From contig NW_018344068.1 in assembly GCF_002099425.1 (NCBI RefSeq), forward strand, positions 7,012,501 through 7,076,500: a stretch of 64,000 bases of DNA, in the 5' to 3' direction. Position numbers and translations under genes: made by a program. This DNA comes from Phascolarctos cinereus. Its lineage: Eukaryota > Chordata > Mammalia > Diprotodontia > Phascolarctidae. Below the pieces are notes generated by a model. That model had not been told where the DNA came from. It saw nothing but the letters and a program-made list of their open reading frames with translations, and did not search any database. Below are positions 33,117 through 47,990 of this stretch, in pieces (position 1 is the stretch's first letter; every line of letters begins with the position of its first letter).

Positions 33117-36100
33117 GTTTTATACACATGTCATGGAATAAGGGTCTCCTCTTTCCCACTGTCAGTGGCATCCACATGTTCATAAAGACGGAGACCAACT
33201 TGTGTCCATAACCCTTTGCAGCTTCTCCCTTTTTCAGGTTGGATTAGACTCCTGAGCTGAACCATAGCAGAAAGGGAGGGGAAGGGCCAGAGTGTGAGGA
33301 TAAAAGAAAGGAGGGAGGATGTTGTTGTCCTAAATCACTGCTTTCCTCTGATTCTTTCTTTTTGGTGGCTTCTATTTAGAGCTGCTTTCTTGAGGTTGGC
33401 CTTATTGTAGCTGATGTTATAGTATGGATTTTTGGCATCCCGCAAGTGTTTTGATGTTTACAATAGCACTGGTCTAATAGTAAGTTCAACTGCCTCCGCT
33501 TCCCACACCCCAAACTAATGTTCCATGTCAGGCTATTGGCTAAGAGAAGGACAGAGTCAATTCTCTGCTCTTACGGAGCAGGCCATTATGTATTCCAACT
33601 TGAACTACACCTTGGAGAGCATTTTACCTTCTTTGTAGCAGATTCCAGCAGCTCATTTTCTAATTGGATATGCTGCATGCATCTGGGGCTGGCACTTGAG
33701 CTGGGGAGTTAGGAATTGGAAAGACATTACCTTCTCTTTCACATTCTACCCTCACTATGCTAACTTCCCATGCTAGAACCTGGAATTGGGAGACTGGAAT
33801 CCCCATAAGCAGGTACCTGTTGAACCCATTTCTGAATGTAGATAACAATCCATACCCCAATAAAAACAGACCTTTTAACTTTTCAGTATAAAAATTGCTA
33901 AGTTGTGTTATTGAATAACACTAGTCATTCAGTTGTTGCTAGTTTTGATCTATAAGCTGATTTCACCTATGAGAGTTGAGTTGCAAAGCATGCCTTGTGC
34001 CATGTTCATCAGGTAGTCAAGGATGTTATTTAGTAGCAGGTGCTGGCTTGTAGCAGATGGCACTGAGGCAAGGTTATAGAAACCCCGGTGAAGCATGTTT
34101 CTTAGAAGTTATATCTGGGGCATCCTGTAAAAACTGAGAACTCATAGATTCTGTCTTTGATTGAGTAGGGCAAGGCTGATACCTAATGAGTTTGAGATGA
34201 AGAGAACTTATGACAGTCTCCTTTCTGACTGTCCTTTTATCCTCTTAGTTTACAGTTTGGAATGTTTCTGCACCCTGCAAATTCTTTAGAAAAGCTGTTG
34301 CATTATCATCTTCTGTTTCTGCTTTATGCTAGATGTTGAGCATGTCTTTTGAGATTATCATGGGTTTGATAAGGCACATACATACATACATACATACATA
34401 CACACATACACACACAGTAATGTATACATCACACTAATGTGATACTGGTCTTCAGGCAGAAAGGGCAACAAAATAAGGGAATGAAACAGAATTTTAGTAT
34501 CCTAGGTTCAGTACTGGTTGTGTCATGGACTTGATTAGTCATTTCAGGCTTCTTTTTGTGTGTGTGTGTACCTCATTGTTAGAACAGGCTTCATGGAGGT
34601 GACTCACCTAATAGATGTGTGGTGAACTGAATTGAATTGAAGGTATATTGGAGGAGCGGTCAGCAAAGTAGCTAGAAAGCGTTGTGGTTTGCATGCTTTC
34701 CCCTGCAGTGGCAACAAGGGTCCATAACATGTCTCTTAGACACTTCTCATTGCTTTTTTGTCCTCTGGCATTCTTTCTTTGTCCTGAATTTCCACCTGAA
34801 ATAGTCTTCCTTTCATTATTTAAGTAGTGTTGAAGTTTGGCTCCACAGACTTGTTTTATTTAATTTTAATTTTTTTTCAATGTTATCATGTTTAAGTTTT
34901 ATTTGTTCTTTTGATTTCATGCATTAGGTTTTAATGTTTTTTTTTAACTCCTTAATGTGTTTTGTTGTTCTTTATGTACTGTATTTTCAGTGTTTTAACC
35001 AAACAGTTGTGACTACTCATGGTGAGAAATGACTGCTAAGAATTTTGGTCCTTTGCAATGCATTATGGAGGCCACTGCTACACACATTGATGTTTAGGAG
35101 GTTGAGAGGTTTGACTTTAGGTAAGTGGTGGCCAAGGAGAGTGTACTTTGGGTAAGTGGTGGCTCTTTAGGACAATAGTGAGTTTGAATCACATCTGGGA
35201 GGTTTCTTTGTAAACAAGAGTCCCCACAGTTTACTAAAATGGTAAGCCATGTTTACCAAGAGTCCCTTGATTGTCTACAGTGTAAATTGGTGGGTTATAA
35301 AGAGGCTGTGAAAAATGTCACCTTTGGGAACAAAGCTGATAAGGATCAGCTAAGAGAAACTTGACTGAATATGCAGACTTTCCATCATATGCATCACTTC
35401 TTTCACCCTTATCAGTGGAGTTCCTCCTTGTCCTACCTCCTCCATTCTTATCTCCCCCATATGTCAGCAGCTGCAGCAAGAATGGCTGAACAAGTGGGAG
35501 GAGAGGTGTTCCTGTCCCATTATCAGCAGCAAAACATGGGGTGGCCAGGAAGTATGGGAGTAGGTGAGGCTGATGTGAAAACTTAAGTCATTCAGTAATT
35601 GTTTTGGTGCTGGTGATTTATTTTTTCTTTCCATTTTGCAGAAAGAGCATTTTTCATATGGTGCTAAAAACCATAGAAAGCAAATCTAAAATATTAACAC
35701 AAAACTACTTCAAAAGGAGTGGGCAGAATTCGGAATTTTAATCGAGGTCTCCTAAACCCAGATCAAAGATACCTGTTAGACAAGGCCAGCAGGTGAAATC
35801 TTAGGAGGAACATCTGTCCTGCCTCTTATTTACTACCTGACTTAAGCTCTTTTAGCTTTCAGATAGTGAAAGAAAAATGCAGAGTTGTTTACTTTTATAG
35901 AAATCTCTCTACTCTTAAGATCATCTGAAGCTGAAAGTTTATCTCCAAGCTGACTTCCAGTCCATTCAGAACTTTTACCCAAGAAATTCCTAGACAAGAG
36001 AATTTATTCTGGTTTTTAAAACCTCTAAAGGAGACTGCCATCTTTTTACCTCTCCCAATTTATAAAAACTTTCACTTTTAGGAAATTCTCCTTAATGTCT

Positions 36101-37720
36101 TATCTCATAAATGACATTTCCCCTCTCCTCTAGAAACGACAGTAATCTGAGTCCATGTACTTAGGTCAGTTATATATTTTATGCCCCAGAGGCAAGCAGC
36201 TGTTTTCTTTGTAAACTTAAATTGGAGGATACTTTATAGATACTGACAAGGAAGAACAGGTGTGGAGATCCAGAGAGGTTACTATTGAAAGAATGAAGTT
36301 AGTTACTATAAGAATAAAGAGATTGTATCTAGATTGTATATAATACTAGTTAACAGATGTGTGATTTTTCAAAATTACAATGATGAGCAAAAATTTGGCT
36401 TATGAACCTGTATATGATATTGAAGTTTTCCTGTATCTTAAATTCATTAAGAAGAGAAATTAACGTGTTTTATCTCTCCTAAGTAGTGATATAAAATGAC
36501 ATTTAACAAATAAAATTCTTAGGATAAATTGCTAATTACAGTTTGAGTCTTTTGAAAATCAGTTTTTTCATAACAGTTTTAGTCATGTCTCATTCCGTAA
36601 AAATAGAATTGTACTGTATTTAAATAAGCAGTGATTTCTGGGGCCTAGTGTTTAGATAGGAATGGGATGTTAGAATTCAGATCTTAATTAGCTTTTTGAC
36701 TTTATGGAATTCTTTTTGTCTTTAGTATAGCAAATCATGACCAAAAGACGAAGGTACACATTTTGAGGTTGTGAGGTTATATCATATCCTAAGATACTGG
36801 CTGAAAATGAATATAGGTTCTTTTCCTATTGGGAAATTTCAGAAGTCTCTCAGGTATTCATAGTTACTCTAGTTAAAGAGGTGAAACTTAACTAGTCTTT
36901 ATGTAATAATCTAATAATCTTTCTGCTTCAGTGATTACAGTGCTATGGTAATTTGGTTTCCAGAAAAATCCATTTATCTACTCAGGTCAACCTTCTCCCC
37001 TCCATTTGGTTACTTTTCTCCCATACTGAACTACAATTTGATTCTGATACCTGGCTGCAAAGGGTTGCATTGCCATTTTTCATGCAGTGTTCATCTTCAT
37101 CACATTCTGAATTGTTTGATTGTATTGTGAACAGTGACATTGAATGCCAAGTCCCAAACCACTGAAATGCAGGTGGCATCCATAACTGAGAAAAGCTATT
37201 TTCTAGTACTCCATCTTCTCATTTCTGAGAGGCATTAGCTAAGCAAAAGCAAGTACTACTCCTTTTGAACCACCCAAGTATAGTTAACAATCCAGGGAAA
37301 TAAAGATATGTAACATCTTAAGTAAGACATAAAAGAGCTTATAGAAAAATATCTTCCTCTGTTATAGTCCATGGTGATGTAGGACTGAAGACATCCTTGT
37401 GTTCCTTCCCGAGCAATGTCTCTTCCTAGATCAAATAAAGCCTTTTTTATGTCATGTTAGACCTCAAAATGTTTAATTGCTGTCCTGATAGTCGAAGAGA
37501 AAGATGGGATTTGGGGACTCCACAGGAAGAGAACTTGGTAGTTCAGCCAAATTTAGGGCCCCACAGCCACTGTGGCTGTCTGTTACGTAGCCTTTGGTTG
37601 GTGACTGAGAGGTCTCGTGCTGACTGTGATACCAAAAGGCAGTGACCAAATCATAGATCTGGAAAGTAATAGAAACATATAGAAGTCCTTGCTGTCTTCC
37701 TCCTCTGTGCTCTATCCTAG
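33117..37720 (+). other. MAPK8IP3 intron, mostly unique sequence
   Basis: 4.6-kb intron that is nearly free of recognisable repeats except an ACAT/AC repeat at 34377-34418. This is unusual next to its repeat-rich neighbours and could reflect conserved intronic elements; nothing specific can be named. Confidence 0.8.
34377..34418 (+). repeat. (ACAT)n/(AC)n microsatellite
   Basis: Six to seven ACAT units turning into ACAC. Confidence 0.95.
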
Positions 37721-38746
<1,026 letters not shown>

Positions 38747-38849
38747 GGATGGGCAGTAGTGATGAATGGTCTGATGTTCAAGACATCATAGATTCCACAC
38801 CAGAACTAGACATGTGCCAGGAACCTCGATTGGAACGTACTGGAAATAG
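38747..38849 (+). CDS. MAPK8IP3: MAPK8IP3 exon, acidic segment (about residues 331-365)
   Basis: This 103-nt exon runs from acceptor CTTATAG to donor AATAG|GTACAA. It reads [20 protein letters not shown] and then [14 protein letters not shown]. The stretch [17 protein letters not shown] is strongly conserved in JIP3/JIP4. The tail differs somewhat from the human sequence as I remember it, as expected for a marsupial. Phase 1 in, 2 out. Confidence 0.96.
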
Positions 38850-39386
<537 letters not shown>

Positions 39387-42334
39387 TGACTATATGATGC
39401 AGCTTTTCATATAAAATAGACCTTTCAGCAGCCCTATAGTAAGAACATTTTTGGAGGAGTAGACTTGGAGTAAAGGTTGTAGCCAGCAACCTAAAACAGA
39501 TCCCCTTTTGTCCACCCCACAGTTCCCCTTGATACCAGTGAAATGCCTGGAGAATAAGAAATCCTGAGTATATTCAGTGTGCTATGTTTCTCAGAAGAGA
39601 GGTCTTAGAAAAGACATCCCCCAAATATTATAAAACTTATTTTAATTTCCATGTCACCATAATTTCTAAAATGGACTGAGAACATCTCTTTAGAAAGTTT
39701 CTTGTTTAAAGTTTCTTGCTCAGCCCTTCCTTCTGTACTAAAAAACAAATACCTTCAAAATAAGCATGGAATTTTTCTGACATATTTTCTAGAGTCATCT
39801 ACTATTTGAGGCAGATAAACCAACATTGATCATAAATGTTACTAAGAGCCACTAGAGCGAAAGGTTTATACCTCTGTGATCATAATCATGAGTGTCACAT
39901 TTCAATGCATCATTGAATTTAGTCCATATAGGCTTGTGTGTTTTCAGTCCGTGCTGTCTGAGGATTGACTTCCCTCTCTGCCTCTTCCGGTCAATAAGAT
40001 GGGTGAGATCTCCCCATAGCAAATCCTGTCTTGTTGACCTCCAGAGATACGAGTTGATGTTCACTTGAATAATAATGTACTTTGGTGTCTTTCTGCTGGC
40101 CAGGAGGATTAAAGAAATTGGCTTTTTCCTTATACGTGATCTAATTCACGTGGTTTATGGCCCAAGAAAACTGTTGCTGCTGATTTCCCATTTAAATGTG
40201 CCTTAAGCAACCATTCTGTGATGAGTCCAGCTAATTAATTTGTAAATATATTCTTTAGTTTGGTATCTGCTGCCTGTGATATCTTTGTTGTGCCTCATCT
40301 GCTCAGTATTAGTGGATTTTTTTCTAAGACATAAAGTGAAGTGACCCGACTTCTTGTAGTTTCAAGGCAGAGTCTCCCTGCCGTGGACAGTTCTCATCTA
40401 GTGTACTTGATGCCATCCTGCCTTGGTGCTGTTCAGAGTGTCCTTAAACTATGTTCTGGCTTCATATTCTCCCCTTTTTTACTGTGATGGGTTGTTCCCT
40501 TAGGGGCTTAGACATTTGTTCTTGTACAGATCCAGCAATGAAGTGCGTATTTCTGATCTGAATTCAGAGAGGCTGACTGTGCGGTTGGCTGTAGTGTCCT
40601 GCTGGTCTTCATAGATGTTGCCATAAACTGAAGACCAGTTGGCCTCCTCAGTCTGGTATTGTTCCAGTGTTTTTCAGCCTGTGTGTCTACCTCATAGCCT
40701 GCTTAAAAGGGAATATGTCTGCACTCTATGACTGGTGGGGAACATACATAGATAGATTTCTGTAGTGCTCAGTAGTAGAACTACAGCCTACCTGAAGGGA
40801 CTGTTTGGGCCTGAAATTATAATTGTTTTTCCGTCTAGGCTTAAGTAACACCAAGGAAAAGTAGAATTTTTTTTACTTCAAATGTTTGAACATTTATTCT
40901 TTTAAAAACCATTTTTTTATTTTAAAAAATTTTGTTATGGAAAGAACCTACTTAAACTGTGTTTGTGTCATTCCACATTTCCCTTCCAGTGTTTCTTAAT
41001 CACTATTTACATTTGGTTTTATTTTTCAAACGTGGCAAATTACTGAACTCTTTTGGGGGGGTGACAGTTTGTCATCTGAGGTAGTGGTCATGAGACTTTA
41101 TGAAAAGTTACATCTCAAAGCAGACAGAGAAAGAAGAGATTTAGCAACTCTAGACAACATAGTAATGATATTTTAACTACTTTCAGTTAAAGATATTTTA
41201 TTAAGGTATTCCCTGGACTCACGTTGAGTTATTCCTTCAATGCATCATTATGATGACCCTGGGATTGCCGTGGGTTTGCTAGCGGGCTGTGACCTCTAGC
41301 TCTGTACACTGCCAGAAAGGCTTTGAGTTTAGGCACAATGACAGCCTGTGTGTCTGTTGTGAGAGGATCTGCCTAACCAAGGTGGGAGAAGATTTATCAT
41401 CAGGTTTGTTTTGAGATGATTATTTGGGTGCAGCAGCTCACAAAGACTTCCGCTAAAGCATAAGGATGTTGTCAGTGGAGGGAGTACCTCTGTTGACAAA
41501 ATGACAGATTCATGGAGTATTGAATTGTAACTAAGTTAATTTTTTGGATTTTATTATTAAACACCTTAACTTTTGTCTTCCTGCCATTTTAAATGATTAT
41601 GTTGACAGAACCACTGAACCTAACTGCAATGTATCTCTCTGACTTGTCTTGATTCATTGTTTGGGGACCTCAGCCTATAGTACAATACTGTTCTTCAGCC
41701 TTCTGTCCTTTTCTGTGTCTCTTTCCTCTTGTTACCAGAGCTCTCCACAGTGTAGAGAGTTGAGAGTATCCTCTCTGAGGTGCTGGCTGTTGTTTCACTT
41801 TATCCCACCAAATGCTGCCCCAAACCTTCTTTCCCCTAAAACTATGAGCTGATTAGTACTTTAATGCGGAAGAAGGATTTCTTTTGGCAAATTCCCTGAA
41901 ATGAAATGCTTTGTTTATTCTTTATGTTATGATTACTGTCTGCTTTTATTTATTTTGTTATATGAACTATCTTCACTTCCCTATCTGTGAAACATAAAGG
42001 ACAGTAATAAAGAAGAAAGAACCTTGGAAACCATATACACAGTGAGTGCCACGTTCTTCAAAGTAAGCTGTCAAAATCGAAAAAAAAAAAGGAATGGTAT
42101 TACTGGATACTTGAGCAAGCAGCTTTTTTGAGAAAAGCAACTCTATTTCTATGAAGGAAAAACATGTCTGATCACTCACTACTGGAGTAAAGATATATAT
42201 GAGGATAACTTGTGGATATGATTTCCGTTGCTTTTCAGATGGCCTTTCATAAGGTTAATTCAGACTCTTAAAAATAATTGAGTCATCCTAGGATTGTAGA
42301 GAATTTTCTAAGAGATAGGGAAAGGTAAGAGGGA

Positions 42335-42550
42335 TGGGGAATATACCCAATGAGGAAACTCCCTCTGTCAAATGCAGGTTGATACCTTCTCTGTGTAGTC
42401 TTAATTATCAAGAGCACTGAGCACTTAAGGTACTTGTCCAGGGCCATACAGGTGGCATGTATCAGATACATGCACTAGGATGTATCAGAGATGAGATCCA
42501 AGTCCTGGAAGTGTGAGACTGGCTCTCTCTCTCTACCGAGTCATGCTGTC
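42335..42550 (-). mobile_element. MIR/CORE-type SINE
   Basis: GTACTTGTCCAGGGCCATACA, GATGAGATCCAAGTCCTGGA and a final CCGAGTCATGCTGTCC match the reversed element. Diverged. Confidence 0.55.
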
Positions 42551-42599
42551 CGTGTTATAGAGACAGGAAATAAAGGAAGGGGAAAGAAGGTATATACCT

Positions 42600-42830
42600 G
42601 GACTAGTGTGTACAGTGAGATTACCCAAGGGATCAGTGCTGGGGTCAATCTTACTTAGAATTTTTAATTTTTATAAATGGACTGGAAAGGAAAATGCTAA
42701 GGAAACCTTCAAATCAGCAGGTAATATTAGGTTTTTCAGATTAGTGAAATGCCTTGCTGGTGGGGTTCTAGGAAAACCTATGACCTCTAAGTGACTCCCA
42801 TTTCACAGGTAAACTTGGACTTGGCATTGA
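42600..42830 (+). mobile_element. CR1/L3 LINE reverse-transcriptase fragment
   Basis: Residues RLPKGSVLGSILLRIFNFY parallel the CR1-clade RT motif GVPQGSVLGPxLFxIFIND, followed by degraded text. Old. Confidence 0.55.
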
Positions 42831-43829
42831 AACTTGGCTGTCCTAGCATCTGGGAAACTAGCCCAAGGCACTTGAAAATGTTGGACTGTGTCTAAACAGT
42901 GGGTGCACCAAGTACAGGGGCTAAGAGTCACTAGTAGTTTATAGGCAGGGATGTTCAAAAATTGTTCCCCAGAAACTCTTGCCTGCAGCTCTCTTGAGCT
43001 TTGTGTGGCTTAACTTTAGCTTTTTCTCTGTTCCTGCCCCTGGTCTGTCCTCACAAGGCCTCAGGATTAATCTCTTTACACTTTTGTGTTAGGGGTCTGA
43101 ACTATGAGGACTTTATCAAGCTTATATTGCCCCTAACTGTGACACACCTGGTTTGCTCCATTCTAATAAACTTCCCCCTCCCTGCTCTCTCAGGCCCCAG
43201 AGCTTGTTTTCTGTGCTTCTTGCATAGCAGAAATGAATCATAACTAGAAAAGGCCAATTTGTGGAGGCAAGTTGAGCCAGTGAAGGAGCATCCCCACTGG
43301 CTACAACAGCAGAAGTGTTGGCACATTCTCTTGCCCCACATGAGTGAGCTCTCCTAAGGAATTCTCGATGCTTATCAGCAGTCTTGACAGACTTCTAGCC
43401 CAAATACAGTTATAACTGAAATTCTGCCATTGACCGAATAAGAGGTGAGGTTCTGATGCCAAAGGTTATCTGGGAGATAATATTCATTACTGAACACAGC
43501 TCGTGCTAGCAGATGTCAGAGCTTTAGCAAATTTGTGAAGCCCCACGGGAATTCCACCAGTAAATTGGTCAAGTGCAGGAGAAGCATGGCTCAATGGTAG
43601 AATATGTTAGTACCTTCAGAGTGATAAGACAGGATGCCCTTATGAGCCAATTCAGGGAAGAATTTATGAGATCTCTTCAGGGTTTCAGTAGCCATGGCCT
43701 TCTAGGGTATCTCAACAAGCTTTGACGTAGAGATTAACTTCTCTCTGATAGGCCATGTACCTTGGGTACCCAAGCTACAAGTGGCCTCCTACAAGATCTA
43801 GAAAAGTCAATACAAGTTAGGTGAGGTGT

Positions 43830-44640
43830 GGCTCTGATTGACCCATTGTCTAGATCCCTTCCCCCAGACACAACTCTATGAGCTACCCTATCCAAGTGTT
43901 CAAGCTAATAGTCCCTACCCATTTGCCAGGTATTGGCTCTACATTAATGCAGCCTTGAGCAACTTCATAGACCTTACACTGTCCCAGGGTGAGGCAGCCA
44001 CACCACTGATCAAGACCGTGGACCTGTATATGCTTCATTTTGGCCTAGTGACTCAGAAGATCCACTTGCTACAGATTTGAGTGGACTATTAAGGAACTTT
44101 AATCCCTGGACTTTGCTAGTGTCCTCCCTATTCCTGGTGGTACATAAAATCCATTGGTTAGAACTGCATGAGCTACATACTCAACAGATATTTATTAAGC
44201 AATTTCTATGTACATGGTTGAATACAAAGATAAAAATGAAACAATCCCTGCCCTCAAAGAGCTTATATTATGCTGTATTTACATCACCTGGCATTTCAAG
44301 CAAATGACCTTTAGCTCAGGTTAACACTTCTAGCCCTGCTGGCATACCACCCTGTTGACTGTCCTTGGAAACTCCCTTGCCCAAGCCCAGCCTAGAGCTA
44401 CCAAGCCAGTACCAAAACTTTATCAAAATAGTTTGCCTTTGGGAGTTTGATCTACTTATACATCATGATTATGACAGCATGAAAGATTTTATCCCTTTTC
44501 TACCTTTTCCTGTGTACTATATGAAGCAAAGCTCAACCACACTGAATTATCCCATCTGGAACAGAATTGTTGATAAAAAAAAAATCCGTATTCAAGACTT
44601 AACACCTTAAGTGAACATGGCATTCCATCGTTGTGCCATC
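43830..44640 (+). mobile_element. Ty3/gypsy (sushi-like) retrotransposon fossil, Pol region
   Basis: Two neighbouring stretches resemble Ty3/gypsy Pol. 43880-44080 looks like the protease region (a NFIDLTLSQ neighbourhood and a following GLVTQ..HLLQI pattern). 44395-44610 looks like the segment between integrated protease and RT (LPSQYQNF, then H-x-x-YDS and a PVYYM pattern, as in LP..Y.DF..VF, LPPHR.YDC, G.IY.LS of the sushi group). An L2 scrap lies inside it. No LTR and no Gag could be recognised. The copy is broken in several places and appears old, probably tens of millions of years. Confidence 0.6.
44180..44285 (-). mobile_element. L2 3' fragment inside the gypsy fossil
   Basis: CAACAGATATTTATTAAGC and CCCTGCCCTCAAAGAGCTTA, the reversed L2 end. 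Confidence 0.7.
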
Positions 44641-45049
44641 TTATCATCAGAAACTGGAACATCTCCAACTGGACAAGCTGATGATAAGTTGAGTAGGCCC
44701 TGTTCTCTAGCTACTTCAGTTTTCAACTCAGTTTTGTCCCAGGCTGGTAGCAGAGTGGCATAGTGCACAGTTGTAGAATGTTACTGCAGAAGAGGGTCCT
44801 GTCTTCCCTCTTCCAACTGTTCATCCTAGGGACCTGGTAGCCAGGTTGATTCAACTGACAGGGAACATGTGTTGGCAGCAGTGGGCAGATGGACACGACT
44901 GCCTTATTCTCCCTCTTTGGGTGAGGTGTCCATCACCAAGTAGCCTTGAGAAAATCCCTTTCTCTTAGAAATCTTCTAGATCCATGACCTCCCTGATTAT
45001 ATCATTTGAAATTACATAGTTTATCTGACTTTTTGAACCATACTTTCAT

Positions 45050-45215
45050 ATTTTATTAAACTGGAGCTCCCTGAGAGCAGGAATTTTTTTGGTGATAGTG
45101 GTGGTGGTGCTGTGTTAGTTTGGTTAGTTTTTTGCCTTTCTTTGTATCCCCAGCGTTTAGCATAGTGCCTAGCACAAAATAGTTGCTTAATAATTGTTGA
45201 CTGAATTTACAGACC
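45050..45215 (+). mobile_element. L2 3' end (sense)
   Basis: CTGGAGCTCCCTGAGAGCAG, TATCCCCAGCGTTTAGCATA and GTTGCTTAATAATTGTTGAC, the L2 3' terminus. Confidence 0.75.
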
Positions 45216-45309
45216 TAAGTACACCTCTCCACAGCAGGCTAATCCTTTAATCCTGACTTTGAAATTATAGGCCTTTGAATGAGTGTCCCTGTAGATTTTT
45301 TAACATCTG

Positions 45310-45450
45310 TAATCATTCAACAAGTATTTATTAAGTATCTTTTGTAGTCACTAGGGATTCAAGTACAAAGAATGGAACAATCTTTCCTACAATGAGCTTA
45401 CAGTTTAAAGGGAAAGACAGCAACTACATATAAAAACAAATATATGCAGC
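45310..45450 (-). mobile_element. L2 3' fragment
   Basis: CATTCAACAAGTATTTATTA and TACAATGAGCTTACAGTTTA, the reversed L2 end; it runs into the TG/TA microsatellite. Confidence 0.65.
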
Positions 45451-45476
45451 TTAAATAGAAAATAAAATACAAATGT

Positions 45477-45483
45477 ATGTGTA

Positions 45484-45532
<49 letters not shown>
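45477..45532 (+). repeat. (TG)n(TA)n microsatellite
   Basis: About ten TG followed by about twelve TA units. Confidence 0.95.
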
Positions 45533-45536
<4 letters not shown>

Positions 45537-45659
45537 TAAATATAGAGTAATATGGGAGAAGACACTAGTTGTTGGGAGGAGCAAGAAAGGCTGTATATAG
45601 AAGATGGTACCTGAGCTGCATCGTGAAGGAAAGAGGCACTCTGAGGTAGAAGTAAGGTG

Positions 45660-45950
45660 GTGGTTGTTGTTTGTCCTTCATTTCTCGAAAAGGACTATGA
45701 CATGAGGAAAGTGGTGTCATGACTTGCAAGTGATTTAAATGAGGGAGGTCTGTGCAAAGTCACCGGCTTCACTTTCTTCTCCAGAGCCATCTGGGCCCAG
45801 TGGCAAGATATAGATCAGGACAACTGGAGATGCAGAGGAGACCTTGACCTTTTTAAGCTCAGGTCTTTCAGGTCTCAGTTTGACAGAGGCAGTGCCCATT
45901 CAGTGATTAAGGCTAAGAAAGAATTGAGGCAGAGTGGCCTCTTTTACCTA
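45660..45950 (+). repeat. Unnamed ~280-nt interspersed repeat, copy 3
   Basis: Same unit as 4050-4360, from GTTGTTTGTCCTTCATTTC to GATTAAGGCTAAGAAAG. Roughly 80 percent similar by eye. Confidence 0.75.
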
Positions 45951-46184
45951 GTCCAAAAAAAAAAAATCAGTCTTGGTCGGGAAGACTGTCTGGGTTTCTG
46001 GCCAAAACAGCAACAGTTGCTATTTACATTCACTCTGAGCCATCAGGGCCTAAACAATTACCAGGTGGGGCTAGGGCTGGGCTCAATGTTGGCCAATCAA
46101 TTAGAGCCAGAGTGGTTTTGGTTTAAGGCATGTCCTTAAGAAAGAAAAACCCCAAGATATCTTTCAAGGTTTCAGCAATCAAAA

Positions 46185-46325
46185 TTTACATTCCTTGTAT
46201 ATGTAGAGCCTATATCAGATTGCACAGCATCTTGGGGAGGGAGGAGGAGAAAATTTAAAACTCAAAAGCTGATGGAAGTGAATGTTGACAACTAAAAATA
46301 AATTAATTAAAAATTTTTTAAGTTT
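46185..46325 (+). mobile_element. L1 3' UTR tail
   Basis: AGCCTATATCAGATTGCACA, CTTGGGGAGGGAGGAGGAG and the final AACTAAAAATAAATTAATT. Confidence 0.8.
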
Positions 46326-46547
46326 TGCACAGACAAAAAAAACCCCAACAATTTCAGATGAGGTCACCATATTGTTTCTTTTTTCTTGATTATTTAACTT
46401 TGTTACAAGAGACCTCTCACTGAGTGGGGATAATATATAAGTGTTTTTTTAATGTAAAACAAAACACATTAATAAAACTTCTTTAAAAATTTACATTCCT
46501 TTGGACAGAGCACCTGCAGGTAAGGGTATTATCCCCTATATGGGCAG

Positions 46548-46585
46548 AGGAAGGAGGAGAGGAGAGGAGAGGATAGGAGAGGATT
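46548..46585 (+). repeat. (GGAGA)n simple repeat
   Basis: Tandem GGAGA units with slight variation. Confidence 0.85.
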
Positions 46586-46939
46586 TTCAGTTTGGGTTCA
46601 TTGTTGAAATGAAACAAAGATACGCTGGTAGGTCATTCAACAGTTAACAAAGTCTATTTAGTCATAACGTATATGATCAACAAAGAGCAAGTAGTGTTTG
46701 GCTCAGATAGATTCAGTACTCCCTCGCCTCCTTATGGAAACATGTCTAGTCAGCCTTGTTGTCTTCATGGGGAAAACCCACATTACAAGGAGAAATCATG
46801 GATCACTTGAAACTCCATTTTAAATCTCCTCTGTTAAATCTTTACAGACCCCCCTAGCTGAAATTGGTCTCTTCCATCTCCCAGATACTCTATTGTCCAT
46901 AAAGTACAGTTTACCAGTTAAATATGTGCTGTCTTGTTA

Positions 46940-47080
46940 CTTCATGTTATTAATCCAATAAGCTTCTTGAGGTTAAGGGCCTTGGCTTCTCTGTTTCTTG
47001 TATCCCTTCATAGCACCCAGCACTGTGTTCTGTGGGCCCAGAGTAGGTGCTCAGTAAGTACTTGCTAATTGGTCAGTAAC
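46940..47080 (+). mobile_element. L2 3' end (sense)
   Basis: AATAAGCTTCTTGAGGTTAAG, TAGCACCCAGCACTGTGTTC and AGGTGCTCAGTAAGTACTTG. Confidence 0.75.
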
Positions 47081-47804
47081 TGACATGAGGGAAGAACATG
47101 TCGTCTCCAGGTCTGAGTTTCCTTTATTATTTTCCCTCTTCTGCTGAATCCTTCATACGAGAAATAAGGAGAGTTACTCTATTTGTAGCTACTTTGAGCT
47201 TTAGTTAGGTAGCCCTTACGCCTCTTTTTCATTTGTCTTTTAGATGTCTGTGCCGTTATTAGGCAGAAAGCAAAGACGTTTGTTAAATCCATGCCTCCTA
47301 GGAAGGAGAGTAACAATTTTGCAGAAAGGCCTGTATTAATCAAGCCCTCCTGCAGAAGCGACCTTTATCTTTCCAGTGTGGGAAGATGCAAAGAGATCTT
47401 TAACTGCATTTTTCCACTTTTTTTTTAGCCTAATTCTGCACAGAAAAAAGTATAAGCAGTAACTCCAAACTCCTCCTTCCCTATAGCATTTCTTTGAGCA
47501 CTGCTCTGGAGATTGGATCAGAGGATCTCCAAGGTTCCTTTCAGTCCTAAAATTCTAAGATTCTTCTTGTTCTCCCTCCCAAATAAATATTTATATCATA
47601 CCCCACCCCACCTTCATATCCCCCAACTATTGCCTTCTCTGTCTTTCTTTGCTTAGAACTAGGGGACAAATGTTAGCAAGTGTGGGGTAGTAATTTCTCT
47701 TCCATTACTTCAAATTGCCTATAGGCAATTGGATTCTTTTTATTTCAAAATGAAGAAGTGGATTAACAAATATTGGTAAGTTACTGATTTCTCATCCCAA
47801 TAAG

Positions 47805-47990
47805 GATCATAGGTCTAGAGTTTAGAGGGACATTAGCAACCATCTAATCCAACTTCATTTCACAAACAAGGAAACTGAGGCCCAGAGAGGTACAGTGACT
47901 TGGCCAAGGTCAGACAGGTGACTGAGCAGCATTTGGATCCTCAGGTGCGCTGACTGTAGAGACAATGCTCTTTCTGCTGTATTGTGCTGC
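47805..47990 (-). mobile_element. MIR/CORE-type SINE
   Basis: CATCTAATCCAACTTCATTTC, AAACTGAGGCCCAGAGAGG and TGACTTGGCCAAGGTCAGAC with a diverged end near TGTATTGTGCTGC. Confidence 0.7.

Noticed and set aside
35371-35586. 71-residue plus-strand open frame as an extra exon
   Set aside because: No JIP3 similarity and no matching acceptor/donor pair in phase.
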